Shown here one piece after another: positions 47,029 through 59,560 of a DNA stretch of 64,000 nucleotides (its first letter is position 1; each line of letters begins with the position of its first letter). The translations under genes and the position numbers were made by a program. The notes under the pieces were generated by a model that saw only the letters and a list, made by a program, of their open reading frames with translations, did no database searches and was not told the DNA's origin. Source of the stretch: Ephemerocybe angulata (Eukaryota; Basidiomycota; Agaricomycetes; Agaricales; Psathyrellaceae); the NCBI GenBank assembly GCA_013368325.1, contig JAACJK010000238.1, forward strand, positions 1 through 64,000. The letters are read 5' to 3'.

Positions 47029-47050
47029 CGTGTTACACGCGTGTAACACG
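47029..47050. promoter_or_regulatory. 22-bp perfect palindrome upstream of P11
   Basis: GTGTTACACG followed by its exact complement CGTGTAACAC, plus one more C-G pair outside. It lies about 100 bp beyond the TATA box of P11. Size and symmetry suit binding of a dimeric regulator; that is inference. Confidence 0.45.
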
Positions 47051-47689
47051 CAAAGCATCTTCTCCCTTCTGTGGACAGTCGTCGAACCCGCGACCGTGCC
47101 GTACAGACTAAGGTTCCATCCACCATTAAGGAGATAGCTTTGAGACCTCTACTCTACATGCTTCAAGGTGTCCACCTTTTAGAAGTAACTCGCACTAAAA
47201 CGAGCGACAATCAGAGAAAGTGAGATTAAAAGACTACGCGTCTGACAGTCACAGATGCGACAGTGCGGTGGCACCCGCACCAAAAGAACCCAAGAACGTG
47301 AAAGGTTGACGACGACAACGACGGCAGCGCCACAACATTCTCAAGCCCGCCGCACGTCCCCGCAGAATCCAACAAGGACTGTCACTCACCTAGCCTTTCG
47401 TTCTTCAGTCGGCATGTCGAGCTGACAGCTGACCCCAGAGGATGTGGAAGGGAGTCTCCCGCGAATGCGAACGTCTGACGATGCGGTCCCGACACAAGTT
47501 CACAGGAGTATAACACTTCAGGGCCAAGGGCGATCGGTCCCATCCAGAGATTGATATCAGCAGAGCTATCTAAGCAAAGACACGATTCTCAACTCCAAGC
47601 TGAGCAACGGAAGCAGGGCCACCAGCGACAGGTCGAACGAACACCATTCAAATCGAGGCAGACAGGCTTGACTAGATCGAGTAAGTGAA

Positions 47690-48560
47690 AGGGGACATGC
47701 GAGTCAAGAACTGGGGTCGAAGAACGCGGGTGGATGAGCGCATGGGTGTATCGTGGTACAGCAAAGAATGGATCCGTGTCACGGGGGACGGTAGACGCGT
47801 CCTTCCCCACTGATCGCTCGAAGGACACACAGGTGACATCCAGCCGAATCCTAGTCACGACTGATTTGCGCTGAAGAGAATGGCTGAAGTGGGCGACTCA
47901 AACCAGGTCATCCTAGATGCGTGGGCGAGAGCGGTGGGTGCATGGTGGAATCGCCCACTTGTCGTCGTCCGGAGGAAATACGAGCGAGCCGCTGGGCAAT
48001 CACGGTGCGCATGCTCGGAGATCTATCCTGAGAGAAGATAGAGTCGATATGACTCCGTGCAGACCTTGGAGGAAGAGGGTGCCGTACAACGGAACTTCAA
48101 GGGAGCACTCGTTTACCGAAACGAACGAGAGTGTTGGTCGTACATTGGGTGAAAGAAAGGGGGCATTTTGACGGCGATCCACTACACCGAGGTCCAGAAT
48201 CCGGAAAATGAAAAGAGAACGTTGAATGCGGACAAAGCGCACCTTTACAGAGCACCCTTCTCCCAGTCCACCATCGTCACCACCCAACCCATTCTCAATC
48301 TACGCCCAAACCCACCGCTACATTCATTTTGAGAAATCGGTTGATTGAACCTTGACAAATTTCAAGTCCTGAGAAGCCTGTGGAACGGTGGCGGCCTGGC
48401 AGCTGGTGACGTCGCTGTGGAGGTCGTGGTCAAGAGGGGCGCCGCGGCAGGGCACGCAAGCAAAATCAATTTAGATCGGAGACTGAACTCGCGGGGATTT
48501 CCGGTTACCTGCCGGCGCCTCTTTTTCGAGCCAGTTTTTGGCCTGTTAACGCCCTCGAGA
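47690..48560. repeat. Diverged direct repeat, copy B
   Basis: Second copy of the 43640-44500 repeat, same orientation, about 4.07 kb away. Confidence 0.6.
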
Positions 48561-48589
48561 AATGTCAGGAGGGTTGATTGAATATACCC

Positions 48590-50818
48590 CATAATACTAC
48601 AACTTTATCCAGAGTCACTTCTATATCCCTCATACCCATGCCGACACGTTGATTTCCGTCAATAGGGGATGCCACAATCCCACTTTGCCTCAGCGTGCGC
48701 CTCTCTGACTCGGACTACAGCACGCAATGAACATATTTAAAGACCAGCAGGATACCAGGAAGCGGAGGATTCTCTTACTATTATCCATACTCGCTCTTCT
48801 TCTGTCGCCTGGAGCCGCATAGTCGATACTGGGGGGCGTGATGCTGAGGTGAGTGAGAAGGTACAGCAGGGTTCTCAGTGTTATATGCCCATCTTTAAAA
48901 TGCTAGACATTATCTTATAGACTACCTTCATCCAAACGAAGCACTGTTGAGCAGTGTGAAACAGTCGCGCTTAGAAAGGCTATACCCAGCGTAGCTGCTG
49001 GTGTGTGTGTGTGTGTGAACGGTAGAGCTAGTATGCTGCGACGAATGATATCGACATACATGGGTCACTTCGAATTCGAGGGATCGCAACCATCAGAGAG
49101 GCCCTTGGCGCGTATACAGTATGCGTCGACGAGTGACGACAAATTGATCGCAGCATAGTTTCCTAAGAGGATAAGCTTAACCAGAACCGAACCACAGAAA
49201 AGGATGCGGAATTAGAAGAGCCATTTCGAAACAGAAACCATTGGAGCTGCTCGTGATGCCCAATATGATTTAGATGGTGGGCGCTACTCGGACCCTCCCA
49301 ATTGAGCCTGTTCTCAAGCGCGTCGTCAAACTCCAATAGGCTCGCCAGAGTAGGTAGGTAGGTAGAAGGTTACGTGGTCCCAGAGACACACTGATTAGAA
49401 ATCACAAGATGTCCGGGCTCCGCTCCGGGTATTGACTCAGTGTCGAGTAATCGACGGGGCTCGAGATTAGAGCCTGATTTATCACACATGAAAATATTTG
49501 AGGCTGCAGTGAAGGAGACGGGGCAGGAGAGTGAACAGTAATCTGGGCAAATAGCAAGAGAATCGTGTTCTATTTAATCACGGCCAAAGAACAATTGCAA
49601 CGCCAAAGGGGGGACCATGGTAAGATGGACACAAAAGGTGAGCGATGCAACAATTAGAATTTAGAAATGCACACGTACTGGTCATGAACAGAAAAGGGTC
49701 CAAGCACACGTCACAATTACATCCAGACTGAGGCCTGAGGACTAAGAGAGAACTCGATATAAAACGGAACGAAGGAAAGCGTAAAACTGGATCCAGTGCT
49801 TGTGCATGTTGGCTCGTAACCACTGACAGTTGGACCACTGGATACAGCTCTACTAACAATCACAATATCGGAGAAAGGGACGCATGGTCAACCGTCAGGA
49901 GGGCATAATTAAAAGCCGAAAGGTACGAGCAAGGGCATAGAGTCAAAATCAAAAGCATAACAATTGAAATTGTCCAGGTGACCAACGTCATGGACAGGAA
50001 TAGGACAGGCCCAAGCATAAACGACTACTCAATCAGCAGAAGAGGGTTCAGTATAAAGTGAGACGAGGAGAAGCAAAAGGACCTGGAGAGGTCCAAATGA
50101 TTATGTGCAAACAGGGACAAACGAAATGGGGACATATGGTTAATATAGTAGGGATAGAGTGCCTAGTATGGCAAACACCCCTCAGGGTGCGCCTGAACCT
50201 GTCTTGCAGTAATATCTGGTCGTGAGGTCAGACACAAGAATGACAGCACAGCACACTCGTGCGTTCCTTACCTCCCGAGTCCGTCTTGAATACACAGATA
50301 CTTGGCCCTCTTGTTTCGACAGAGCTCACGCTCCCTGACGGTAACGCTGCAGCGCCGCCTGCGACTCGGAATACAGCGGCGGCGCCAAGGTAGGTAGGTA
50401 GGTACAAAGGCGTTGTGGTCCCAATCCGGAACTACCTACACGACGGGAGATTACTGGGTCGGACCGAAGCCGCACACATCTCGCATAAGAACGGTATGTA
50501 CACGGCTAAGGAAACTGTCAGTCGCACTCGCGAAGTGTTTTGTCAGTAGACTGACAGGGTGTAAAGGTTCGCATGACAGCCGTGTGTCGTCGACTCGGCT
50601 CTCACACAGGCACCATACGCCTGGGGTGAAGGGTGTACAGTCGTGCAAAATAGAATCTTGTGTTGATCTTGCGCTATTATAATTGAACTTCATTTGAGTT
50701 GCAACGCACCGTTTGGCAAGTACAGAATGGTAAACGAAATGGTAAATAAGGGTTGGCGCAGGTATTTGAAGGAGAATGTCGAAAGTAAAAGGAAAGTAGT
50801 ATCATAAGTGGAGGGAAA
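48590..50818. other. Gene-free interval with GT and GGTA microsatellites
   Basis: (GT)n at about 49001-49018; TAGG runs at 49353-49367 and 50389-50404, each followed by a similar GTGGTCCCA sequence. No gene recognised. Confidence 0.45.
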
Positions 50819-51925
50819 CTAATCTTTCTTGCCTCGCCGACGCTCGGGGCCAGGGAAAATAATGAGTACATCGTAAACAAATTTAGCGAAAATAGGGCCG
50901 AGGTCACGATGCTCGATGAAGAGGTGAATCGATGGTATGGAGTTTTGCAGAATATGAGCCGCTGTAAGTGAAGGAGAAATTGTGGATACCCGAGCAAAGA
51001 ATGTGTTCCGCCGCTCAACAAGGTCATCGTTTCCGCCGCAAAGGAAGAGGGCGTGAACTTCGGATTCGGTAGGGGCATGGCAGTACCTGCAAGGGCGGTT
51101 GTCTTGAGCGATTTCATAGCCCTTGGGGCACTGGACACGTCGGTACATTTCAACGGCGAGAGTGTGGTCGGAGCACAGTAAGCATGTGAGAGCTTTTCGG
51201 TGCGCGGGGACGATCACGTTACGAAGGTATTGTCGCATCTTCAGGGTGGTCTGGATACATCCCGGGGCAAGGCCACGGTCAGGGCCATGGAGAAGCGGCA
51301 GTCGAGAAGAGACGAGTGACTTGATGAGGTGTCTCGAGCACGAATCCTCAACGGCCCTGATGGTATTTTCTATGCCCTCCACAGTCCCGAACACATCGGG
51401 GGTGACCAGCACGGGAAAATCAGGAAGTCTTCCAAGAACGGTGATCATATTCTCCATCCAACATCTCTTCCCACTTCGACAGAGGATTCCAGAGTCGATG
51501 AATGCCTTATTGGCCAAGGTGTGCAGAGGCCGAAGGAGGAGATGCTTGGCGTAGCGCAGAGCGAGGATAATACGCCGGTGGCAGATGGGCATGATTCCAG
51601 TCTCCGTGAAGAGTATAACTGTAACGCATCGGGGTCCCAAACCAAGGAGTCTTCGGAGAAAGTCCTTCTGAGCCTTCTCCAGAAGAGCGAGAGCTTTCTC
51701 GTTGATGTCGATGCACACTTCGCATCCGTAGGTGAGGTGACAATCCACACGCGCTCGGTACACCCTAAGGCCAGCGAACACCGGCATGGTGCCCGTATAG
51801 GCCTCCGATGCAAAAAGGGTGTATCCTGCGTTTGTCGCTCGAGCAGCTTGCATCTCGTAATGACACCTGTATGTGTCCCCGTTGTGTATCAAAAGACGAC
51901 CATAGAAGGCGACCTGGTGGTGCAC
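50819..51925 (-). mobile_element. 5'-truncated LINE-type retrotransposon, C-terminal end of ORF2
   Basis: An uninterrupted 368-codon frame. It carries the region after the reverse-transcriptase domain: ARVDCHLTYGCEVCID, then FLRRLLGLGPR, FTETGIMPICHRRIILALRY and a terminal zinc knuckle CRYCHAPTESEVHALFLC (Cys-x2-Cys-x8-His-x4-Cys). The catalytic YxDD region is missing, so it cannot act by itself. The start codon is only formal, since the fragment begins within the ancestral ORF. No poly(A) tail or target duplication seen. Confidence 0.8.
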
Positions 51926-52406
51926 CTACCACATCAAATAAAATCCATCCACTAGAATTGCGCCTGGTGCTTGCGTCATTGCCCATCCTGTCAGCGGCGA
52001 TAAGAGCAGATTACACCTCAGCACGCTCCACGTGCCCACCATTGGCCGCCCCCCGCCCTCCTTCGTGCCCGCCCTGCTCTACCCTCTGGGGAAATGGTGG
52101 TGGTTCTGGCACGAGCCGTGATCTGCCAGTCAGAATGTACTTCTGGCGTCGATTTGCTTTGCCGATCCATATTCGAAGATCAATCGGGCTCCTATGCGGT
52201 CTATGGGGCGTCCTTGCAGCCCTCCCCAGCTTCAACATATGGGCACCAGGCCACTGGAACAGGGTCCAGAGGCTCCACGCCGATCCGTAACATAGGGACC
52301 TGCTTGTGACTATCTGAAAGAATAGTCAGGCTGCAGACTGGTGAATAGATCTATTGTGCGCGCTGGGGTGGGTCGCTAAACTAATGCACTACCCTTCATG
52401 CACTCT

Positions 52407-52425
52407 GATATGTTTTGAACATATC
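52407..52425. repeat. 19-bp palindrome at the outer edge of the right array
   Basis: GATATGTT-TTG-AACATATC, just outside the first motif copies (AATGCACTACCC near 52383). Possibly part of an element end; no matching sequence was found at the outer edge of the left array. Confidence 0.45.
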
Positions 52426-52469
52426 ATACTAAGCCAAAGCCCCGAGCGCTAGGTTGTGCATTTGACGAC

Positions 52470-53625
52470 GGTGCCGTGCACCACGGCCGCCAGAATTTCC
52501 AGAATAATTGATACCCCACCTTTACCCCGTGCACCACGGTGCAATGTATTAGCACGGGCCACAATCGACCTCCCCATGCACCACGGCGTCAATCCTTGTT
52601 GTCCGAATAATTGATGCCCTCATGTTTGGCCGTGCACCACGGCGAATGTAAATGAGACAGATAATTGATGCCCTCGCATCTGGACCATGCACCACAGCCT
52701 GGTGGGATCAGGATAATAATCAATGCACTACGACCACCATTAGCTGGGCCGCGCACCACGGCGTGCATGGATGTGACAGGTATTTGATCCCCTCATGTCT
52801 TGACCTTGCACCACGGCCTCCAGAAATGAGATTGCAATAATCAATGCAATACTCACTGCACCACGCACCCTCGATCTCCTACTACTGTTGCCGTGCACCA
52901 AGGGACTCAAATGTTGATCACCGAAATTCGGTGATTCCCTAATCCGCGCTGTCAGCGCTTATCAACAGTAGTGTATCGCCAACCATGACCCTCCCACCGT
53001 GGTGCGAGGCACAAATACGACCGAAAAGCAGACCCGTAACAGTATCGTAGTGCACGACATCGGCCATCATGGAAAGGTTGCCCGCATGTAGCCCCTCAAT
53101 TAACCCAGCGCTTAATCTGCCAGCGCTTAACCTTAAGCTCCGATTATGGTACGTGATTTACCAGACATGTAGACATCTCCTGTGTTGTCCCTATCTTCTG
53201 TACATTCAGAGGCGCCGCCTTCAACGTACCAGCTGGCTCGGTGGGCATATCACCTGGCTCGGTGATCTCCATGCCAACCTATCTGTAAGGCCCAAACCTA
53301 TGAGACTAATTATGCACAATCTGAGACTTGTACAAGGCCTCTCAATTGCCATTGCACAAGGCTATACACCACAGGGGGGAATCCCGGGTGTCTCATGCAC
53401 AACTAGACTCGCACCACGGCGCTTAATATGAGTCAGGATACCAGACAACCATTGACCAAACCCGCGCACCACGCAATTGGAAATTGTCTGATACACAACG
53501 CACAAAAATTCGCACACCACGGCGTTTTCAATTCTGAGATCCTCTCACTGACAACCGTCGAACAAGCCCTCGCACCACAAAATTGAGCATCAATCAATGC
53601 GCAACCCGCACACCACGGCCACGGG
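52470..53625 (-). repeat. Right motif array: about 14 copies of GTGCACCACGG, about 55-bp spacing
   Basis: Copies of (G/C)TGCACCACGGC near 52474, 52530, 52577, 52632, 52687, 52751, 52806, 52858, 52889, then 53414, 53464, 53511, 53569 and 53609. In the first part the spacers share AATAATTGATGCCCTCATGT, so it is a degenerate tandem repeat. The motif is the reverse complement of CCGTGGTGCAC in the left array (11.7-13.4 kb). It abuts the 3' end of the KDZ gene. Confidence 0.8.
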
Positions 53626-53742
53626 GACAACTTCCCGGCCAGCTCATCCATCGATTCCCACTGCTTTCTGTGCAGAGACTTTCCAAACTCAAATAGCACA
53701 CCCAATTTGATGATATAAGTAATACAACATTTTACATAGGTC

Positions 53743-56700
53743 TCATTCTACGTCCTCCATTTCGACATCAACTGAAGGGTCTGCGACGGCTTGTGCCTCC
53801 TCCTTTCGCCTCTTGTAGAATAATTCTGGGTCACGAATCTCAGCCACCGCGATAGCAATCTGCTCGTCCACACCCTTCCACATGTGTTCAAACTTTCTCT
53901 TGAGGCCAAGACATATAGCTCCCTGTCTCTTGGCGTATGCCTGGAGACCCTCGCTATATTCGTCAGAAATATCACCGTGTGCCTCCCTCGCCCCCCCACA
54001 TTTGTACCACTCGGCTTCTTTCCATTCAAAGAACCTCAATGTGCGTCGCATCTCCTCCTTCACAATCAACACCTCTTCCTGATATCGTGAAGCCCTTGCC
54101 CTTGACTTTGCCCATTCGACCTTAATGGCTGCAAAGAATAAGTGAATGTAAAATTACGCGACTTATCCAACTTACTTTCAGTCTCAAACTCCGTATGATT
54201 CTCGTCCGCCGCAGTTCCATGTCTCCATATCCACGAAATCGTGCGCTTGGTTTCACCTGTCTTTCGCTTCGCCTTCTCCTTCTGTTTCAACGTCATAGTT
54301 TCTTCCTCTCTGTCCAGGATAGGGCTAGCCATTGCCCTAATGTCGTTGTCTTCGAGGGGGCGGTATGTATTCGCAAGTCCGACCTTACCTAGCATGTCTC
54401 CGAGCACCAAGAGAGCAGACCGAGCCTGGCGGTACTCATCACGAGCCCACCCGATTTGAGATTCGATGTTACCGAGTAGATTCAGTGCTTTGGTGTTCGG
54501 TGATTGCCCTCGGAGCCATCGGTTCTTGAGATCGTACACGGTTACCCGCCGCTGCAGGCTTCTCCTCAATGTACTCAGCGCTTCTTGCGCTTGCGCCTCG
54601 CGAAGCTGGTACTCGATGTCCACCAATTTGGAATCGACGGGTGTCTTCTTACCGATCTGTGATGGAAGCCATATTGGGAGGTCATATGGCGGAACTGTCT
54701 TGGGTCCGGTTGCCTTCTGTCGTAGGAGAATCGTGGATGGGATGTAGAGCTGCAGGACTTGATACCAAGCGTCAATGCGCCGTACAAGTGCGTTTGAGCG
54801 AAGTTGAATCCGCGTAAGCTCTCGGTCCCTGGAGTGTGTCCAAGTCTGCTTCATCTCATGTTTCAGAAACCGTCTAAGGTGAGCCGTCATTGAGACCGAG
54901 TAGGGAATAGAAGTCGGAAGAATACGTACTGGTCAGACTCCAAGTCAATACCTCGGGAGATTAGGACACTGGGTGGCGTATCCGGGCTTAGCGATGTATC
55001 CTTCCCTTCTGCGATTTCTGCGGCTTCTTCCTCAGCAAGTACCCGTCGAACGGCGACTTGAGTTGGGGAAGCCACAGACGTCTCGAATGGATTTGGGTTT
55101 CCAACTGGATCATGCTCCCAGGCAACCATTGCCGCTTTCCATTCCTCCACCATACTTGAATCAAGGGTCTCTTCAAGTTCTTGGTGAGCTATAGTGTTCT
55201 CCGCCAGCTTCGAAAGAGCCGTGTCCATCTTCTTTCCTAGGGAAGAACCTATCGACAAGTCCTTAGTTCCGATCGCGGATGCGAGAATGAGAAGATTAAT
55301 ATACCTAAATCCATTATTTTCCGCCAATTGTAATCGCCGAAGTTGTAGTCGAGAGTATCCCGCCGCGTTCCCGGGCCCATTTCTCGAGTACTCGGCGCTA
55401 AGGGGTTAGCTTCGCCCCATCCTCGCTCTGGCGCTTCCCCGTCACCCAGCCCAGCACCTGGGGTGTACATGAATGCGTACTTGGTGTGGCATGATGTAAT
55501 GTGGGCCGGGAGGTGGAACTTCGGGACCATGAAGCGTGTTTTAGACTCAGGCCGAAGGATAGGCGCCTGCGGGTCAATCTTCGCCAGGCGGCCCATCAGG
55601 TACTTTGACCATTGACATGCGATGTCATAGGAGATAAAGAAGGTACGCAGAATACCGAGCGCCATGACAACAATCCCCCAGTGTAGGATAAAGTCCATAT
55701 TGCAATACCTTAATATAATTAGTATATGTTCCAGGACTACACATATGCATTGGAAGGAACTCACCGCTCTCCCTTCTGCAGATCGCACACTGCTGCTGGG
55801 CGTTTCATATTATGTCGGGCGCACTCTACCGTGGCAACACCAGATGCCGCATAGCCTTGTCCAGGACTCACGTCAGCCAGGTTCACCGCGTCGTGACGGG
55901 AACAAGTGCTCTTGGGCTCCACCTCATCCTTGTGTTCTTCCAGGTAATTGGAAAACTTCGACTGCTTGACGAAGTAGGAGAACCCATTACTCAGCCCAGG
56001 ATCGGCATTCTCGCTTGAGACATCTTTTCGCTTCAAGCGGAAGCAGGCGTCAAGCGCCAGATTGAGTGCGTGAATATATCTATTTGAGGGTTAGACTGGA
56101 TGGCAGATACTAGATAATCGACCTTACCTAGTCTCCTCGGGCTCATCCTCCCAGCCCTCGGGCATATTGATATTCGGATGCGGGCATGGCGGACAGAGCA
56201 GAGCGCATTCTCCTTCCTCAGTCTCCGCCGCTGATCGAATTGGATCATGGCCGCGCCTCGATCGCTTCAGAAGCTTCAGGTGCCTCCACTCATGCACCAT
56301 TCTGAGGAAGCTAGGATATCTATCCTAAGGTCATTCAGTTAAAGTCAGTAAAATCACGGAGGATGTAACGTAGAATCAAACATACCTTCACTGCAACAAG
56401 ACCTGTGTTATCTGTGAGGCGCGAGATGGTGTTGTAGAGCTCATAGGGTGAGACCTTAGATTCATACTGCAGAAGTTCAAAGACTTCTAGAACACGAAAG
56501 GTCGCCGCTGACTTCGGATTGATTGTTGTCGCAGGATACAGCCTTCGTTCCAGAAGCTGATCTACTTGACCTTTCGTGGACGCACCACAGGTGCAGAAAT
56601 CAATGCCAACCGAGTGAACACCGTCGGTGTCGATTATAGTAAAGTCGTCTCCCCAGGCTGTGTCTGGCATCGGGCATATCTCACCTGAGACGTGCCCAAG

Positions 56701-57463
56701 CTGAAGGCGGAGCCCCAAGGTCTTGAGTGAAGTTTTGGCAAAATAGTGACCGTTCCACTTCTGAATGGAACAAGCGGGGCTTATATGAGTAGAATGTGTC
56801 ATCCGTTGATTCAAAAATAGCTCACCTGAATTCGATGGAGCGGTTGATGTGAGTGGGTCGCCTTGGTGCAAGCACCACACATGAGGCTTGTATTATCGCA
56901 GCTCAGACAGCGATATTCTGCTTTGAGATCAGTCTTACACTGGAGGCAGGTATCCGGTGGACTGTTTCCTCGGCCTTCCAAACAGAGAAGGCGGACCAGG
57001 TACATGTCAATGTGCTTAGTCCATTCATGTTTGGCTCGATCCTGCCTTGGGGTCAGTATAGTCACTGAGAAATAAGAAAGCCACACACTCCTTGGCCCGT
57101 AGGTCTTTTTGTGGGCTCATCTGAGTGCGTAAGCCCTTCGGGGTCCTCCCCAGGAGGCCTCATGTCTTTCTCGAGGAAACTATCAATATACGCTGGGTCC
57201 CAACCATTCTGCTCGCCCGCATCGATCCACGTTGCAAGTATCTCCTCCGTGGTTCGTGTGTCATTGACTGTGGCATCAGGTGCACACATCCCTGAAACGG
57301 AAGCCTGCTGCGTTTCTAATTTGAACCCTCCGAGATCCCGACTCTTGAGTTTCCTAGTCTGCAGGGTGCGAGACGTTGTCAATTGAGAGTCGATAATGGG
57401 TGGGGGAGCGTCAAGTGTTGTGGGCGTATATGCTGACATCTTTATCTTGGTATTCTTACCCAT
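53743..57463 (-). CDS. KDZ-superfamily DNA transposase, complete, about ten exons
   Basis: Transposase of the Kyakuja-Dileera-Zisupton class, expected to cut and join transposon ends in the nucleus. From the N-terminus I see a basic leader (ATG at 57463; another ATG at 57483 is possible), then a CxC2-type cysteine cluster (about 56985-56830) with three Cys-x2-Cys pairs followed by His-x-His. Next come the block GHVSGEICPMPDTAW...DFTIIDTDGVH, then GVHSVGIDFCTCGAS, then the catalytic core: Asp in LALDACFRLKRK, Asp in SYDIACQW and Glu in DGEAPERGW. A coiled-coil-like, charged C-terminal part ends in an acidic tail at 53743. Blocks fall at roughly 57463-57088, 57046-56829, 56765-56390, 56332-56128, 56082-55762, 55709-55320 and further exons down to 53743; junctions are approximate. 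No internal stop remains after splicing, so it may be active. Adjacent: a motif array at its 3' side and a divergent gene at its 5' side. Confidence 0.9.
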
Positions 57464-57654
57464 TTTCTTGAGTCCTTAGGCATGGTTTGGTGAAAGAGGG
57501 GCAATGACCGGTGACGTTGCATTGGTGCGCTCGGCGCAGACTTTCAGAAATCAATGTCCGGCCAGGTCGGCCTAGGATAGCTTTGACCATCGCCCACTCC
57601 TACACTTACCAAAACGTTACACTACAATCACCCGGGACTTCAAACCCTTCCTCG
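57464..57654. promoter_or_regulatory. Shared divergent promoter, KDZ transposase / 232-residue gene
   Basis: The start codons at 57463 (minus) and 57655 (plus) face away from each other across 191 bp. No strong TATA box is visible on either side. Assignment as a bidirectional promoter rests on position only. The copy-1 counterpart is about 1910-2099. Confidence 0.5.
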
Positions 57655-58404
57655 ATGGGAAGAAATGCAAAATATTTTACTTTGGAGGAGAAAAAGAAAG
57701 CCCGAAGGAGCCGACGTGCAGCCTTGGCGCTTAGACCAGAGTAAGCACTGCGCAGGATATGGCCATTATGACCACGCTGACATATGCCCAGGGTTGTGGC
57801 GAAGAGAAAAGCCGAAAACCACCGACAATACATACGAACCAAGCCGCCACCTATCCTCCCCGACGCCGTCTTGCGACATGCTCGAATGGAGATACCATGC
57901 TCAAGATCGAAGCCACTACTCGAGCGTTTCATTCACGGTGAAGATATGCTCGTCCTCGATGCCGTTGAGCTCAGCCCAAGCTGCTTTGCAGCCCTCGCAG
58001 GATTACCTCCATACCCCACATCCCTCACATCCCTTGAAAGCTTTGAAGATATATATGGGCCCATATCTGCGGCGCTACACGGATACCTGATTCATCGCTA
58101 CCGAGGGCAACTAGAGGATAGGATGAAGCAAATGCACGAGATGAAGGATGTCGAAGTCAAGGAGGACCTCTGGGGTACATATCGCTTCCTCACAGCAAAG
58201 CGCAGAGACTTTATCTCTGTCTTGGGGCGCACTCCTGTCATGCAGTATACCCCCACCCAGTGCATTGTGTTCACCAACACTTTGTGGATATCACGGTTGC
58301 TCAAGTACGAAGCCGAGGATTTGGTAGCGCTGGACTCTAGTCGTAGTAACCTACTTCGAGTACGCACTGATCGCTTGTGGGACTTAGGCAATTTCTATCG
58401 CTGA
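57655..58404 (+). CDS. KDZ-linked protein of unknown function, 232 residues, two exons
   Basis: Exon 1 is 57655-57740, a 51-nt GT-AG intron covers 57741-57791 and exon 2 is 57792-58404; the parts add to exactly 233 codons. The start MGRNAKYFTLEEKKKARRSR is strongly basic, and the Lys/Arg-rich stretch continues across the splice (VVAKRKAENHRQYIR), which resembles a short basic DNA-binding or nuclear-localisation segment. The rest is a globular-looking alpha-helical region with a Glu/Lys-rich middle. It is divergent from the KDZ transposase with about 190 bp between the start codons, so the two probably share a promoter. I know similar basic-leader proteins near KDZ genes in mushrooms, but no function for them; a transposition accessory role is inference. 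Confidence 0.8.
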
Positions 58405-59560
58405 CACTGTACATTACTACTTATGACTATGCAAAGGTGCCCTCAGGGTGAAAGGCGTGCACGGCGTGGCTCGTTGATGCTGAGCCAGTGGCGGAACACA
58501 ACATCAACCTCTAACCCCCAGCGTAGCAGCCGTTTTCGCTCATTATGTTCCCGGTGCTCGTCGGTATTTTCCGTCAGAATTTGCCGGACCAGCTAGACTA
58601 GGTATCAGCCCATAGCACTACTAGCAGGTTATGTTACCTACCTCTCTCTCCTCTCTTAAGTACTTAGTCATATCCCGCCCTTTACGGCGGCCTGGCCAAC
58701 GCTGCGTCCAATAATCAAAGAAGTCGTCAAGCCACGCGGCTCCTCGATCAGCCTTCACGGCTTCGCCAAAATCATTGGCGTTCTCGACCAAGATGATCAT
58801 TTGTACCGGATCGGGACGAGGTAGTGACTACTGATTGAAGATCAGAACTTAGCGGATCATCCCATTGCATTGAAACTGACCGTGGACATGGTTATGAGGC
58901 TTTAAGTCAAAGGTAAAAACATAAGAGAGTGGGGACTTTATACTGCGGTGTTGCTTATAAGGGTATGCATCTATTCAATGACATAATACTTACGCAATAG
59001 CGGGACTTCGCAACTATTCGCGAGCGTGAGTTGTCTATTCGACTCGTATTCGACACTAAGGTCGAAAGAATTAAGGTCCCGAGCCACGCAGAACCAGCCA
59101 CTTGAACAAACTTAAGCGGATGACGGAGCTCACTTCGGTCTTCTATTTGAGTTAAGTGGCACCTTCCAGGAGAGGCGGAGTGCCCGGTATAGGTGCATTT
59201 GCTGGCGGGTATCGACGGAAGGACGTCAGCGGATGATGTAGATGCACCAGCCCGCTTCACGCGCCCCCTGTCAACGAGCATTCCATTGCCGGGTTGGGAA
59301 AAGAAGAGAAGCTGGGACACGTTCCCAGCTTCTAGTGCGATTGACTCACAGCCCTGTCAATGAGTCCGGGCAACTTAGAGCGCGTAAGCGCTCAGGCAAT
59401 CTTATCAATGCAAAGGGTACAGAAAGGTGGGATTGGCGAGATGGGAGAATGTGTAGATACAAGATGTACAAGAAAAAAAATCTACACATTATACACTGCG
59501 CGGTCCATGGCTTTTGAGTGCGCGAGAGCGCGCGGGGTCGGGAGTGATGCTAAATTTGGA

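Noticed and set aside
50677..51153. Second protein on the minus strand near the LINE fragment
   Set aside because: It is an alternate frame over the LINE C-terminus, which has clear family motifs.
53743..57463. TET/JBP dioxygenase gene linked to the KDZ transposase
   Set aside because: Such links are known in mushrooms, so I looked for one, but found no dioxygenase His-x-Asp motif context in the block.
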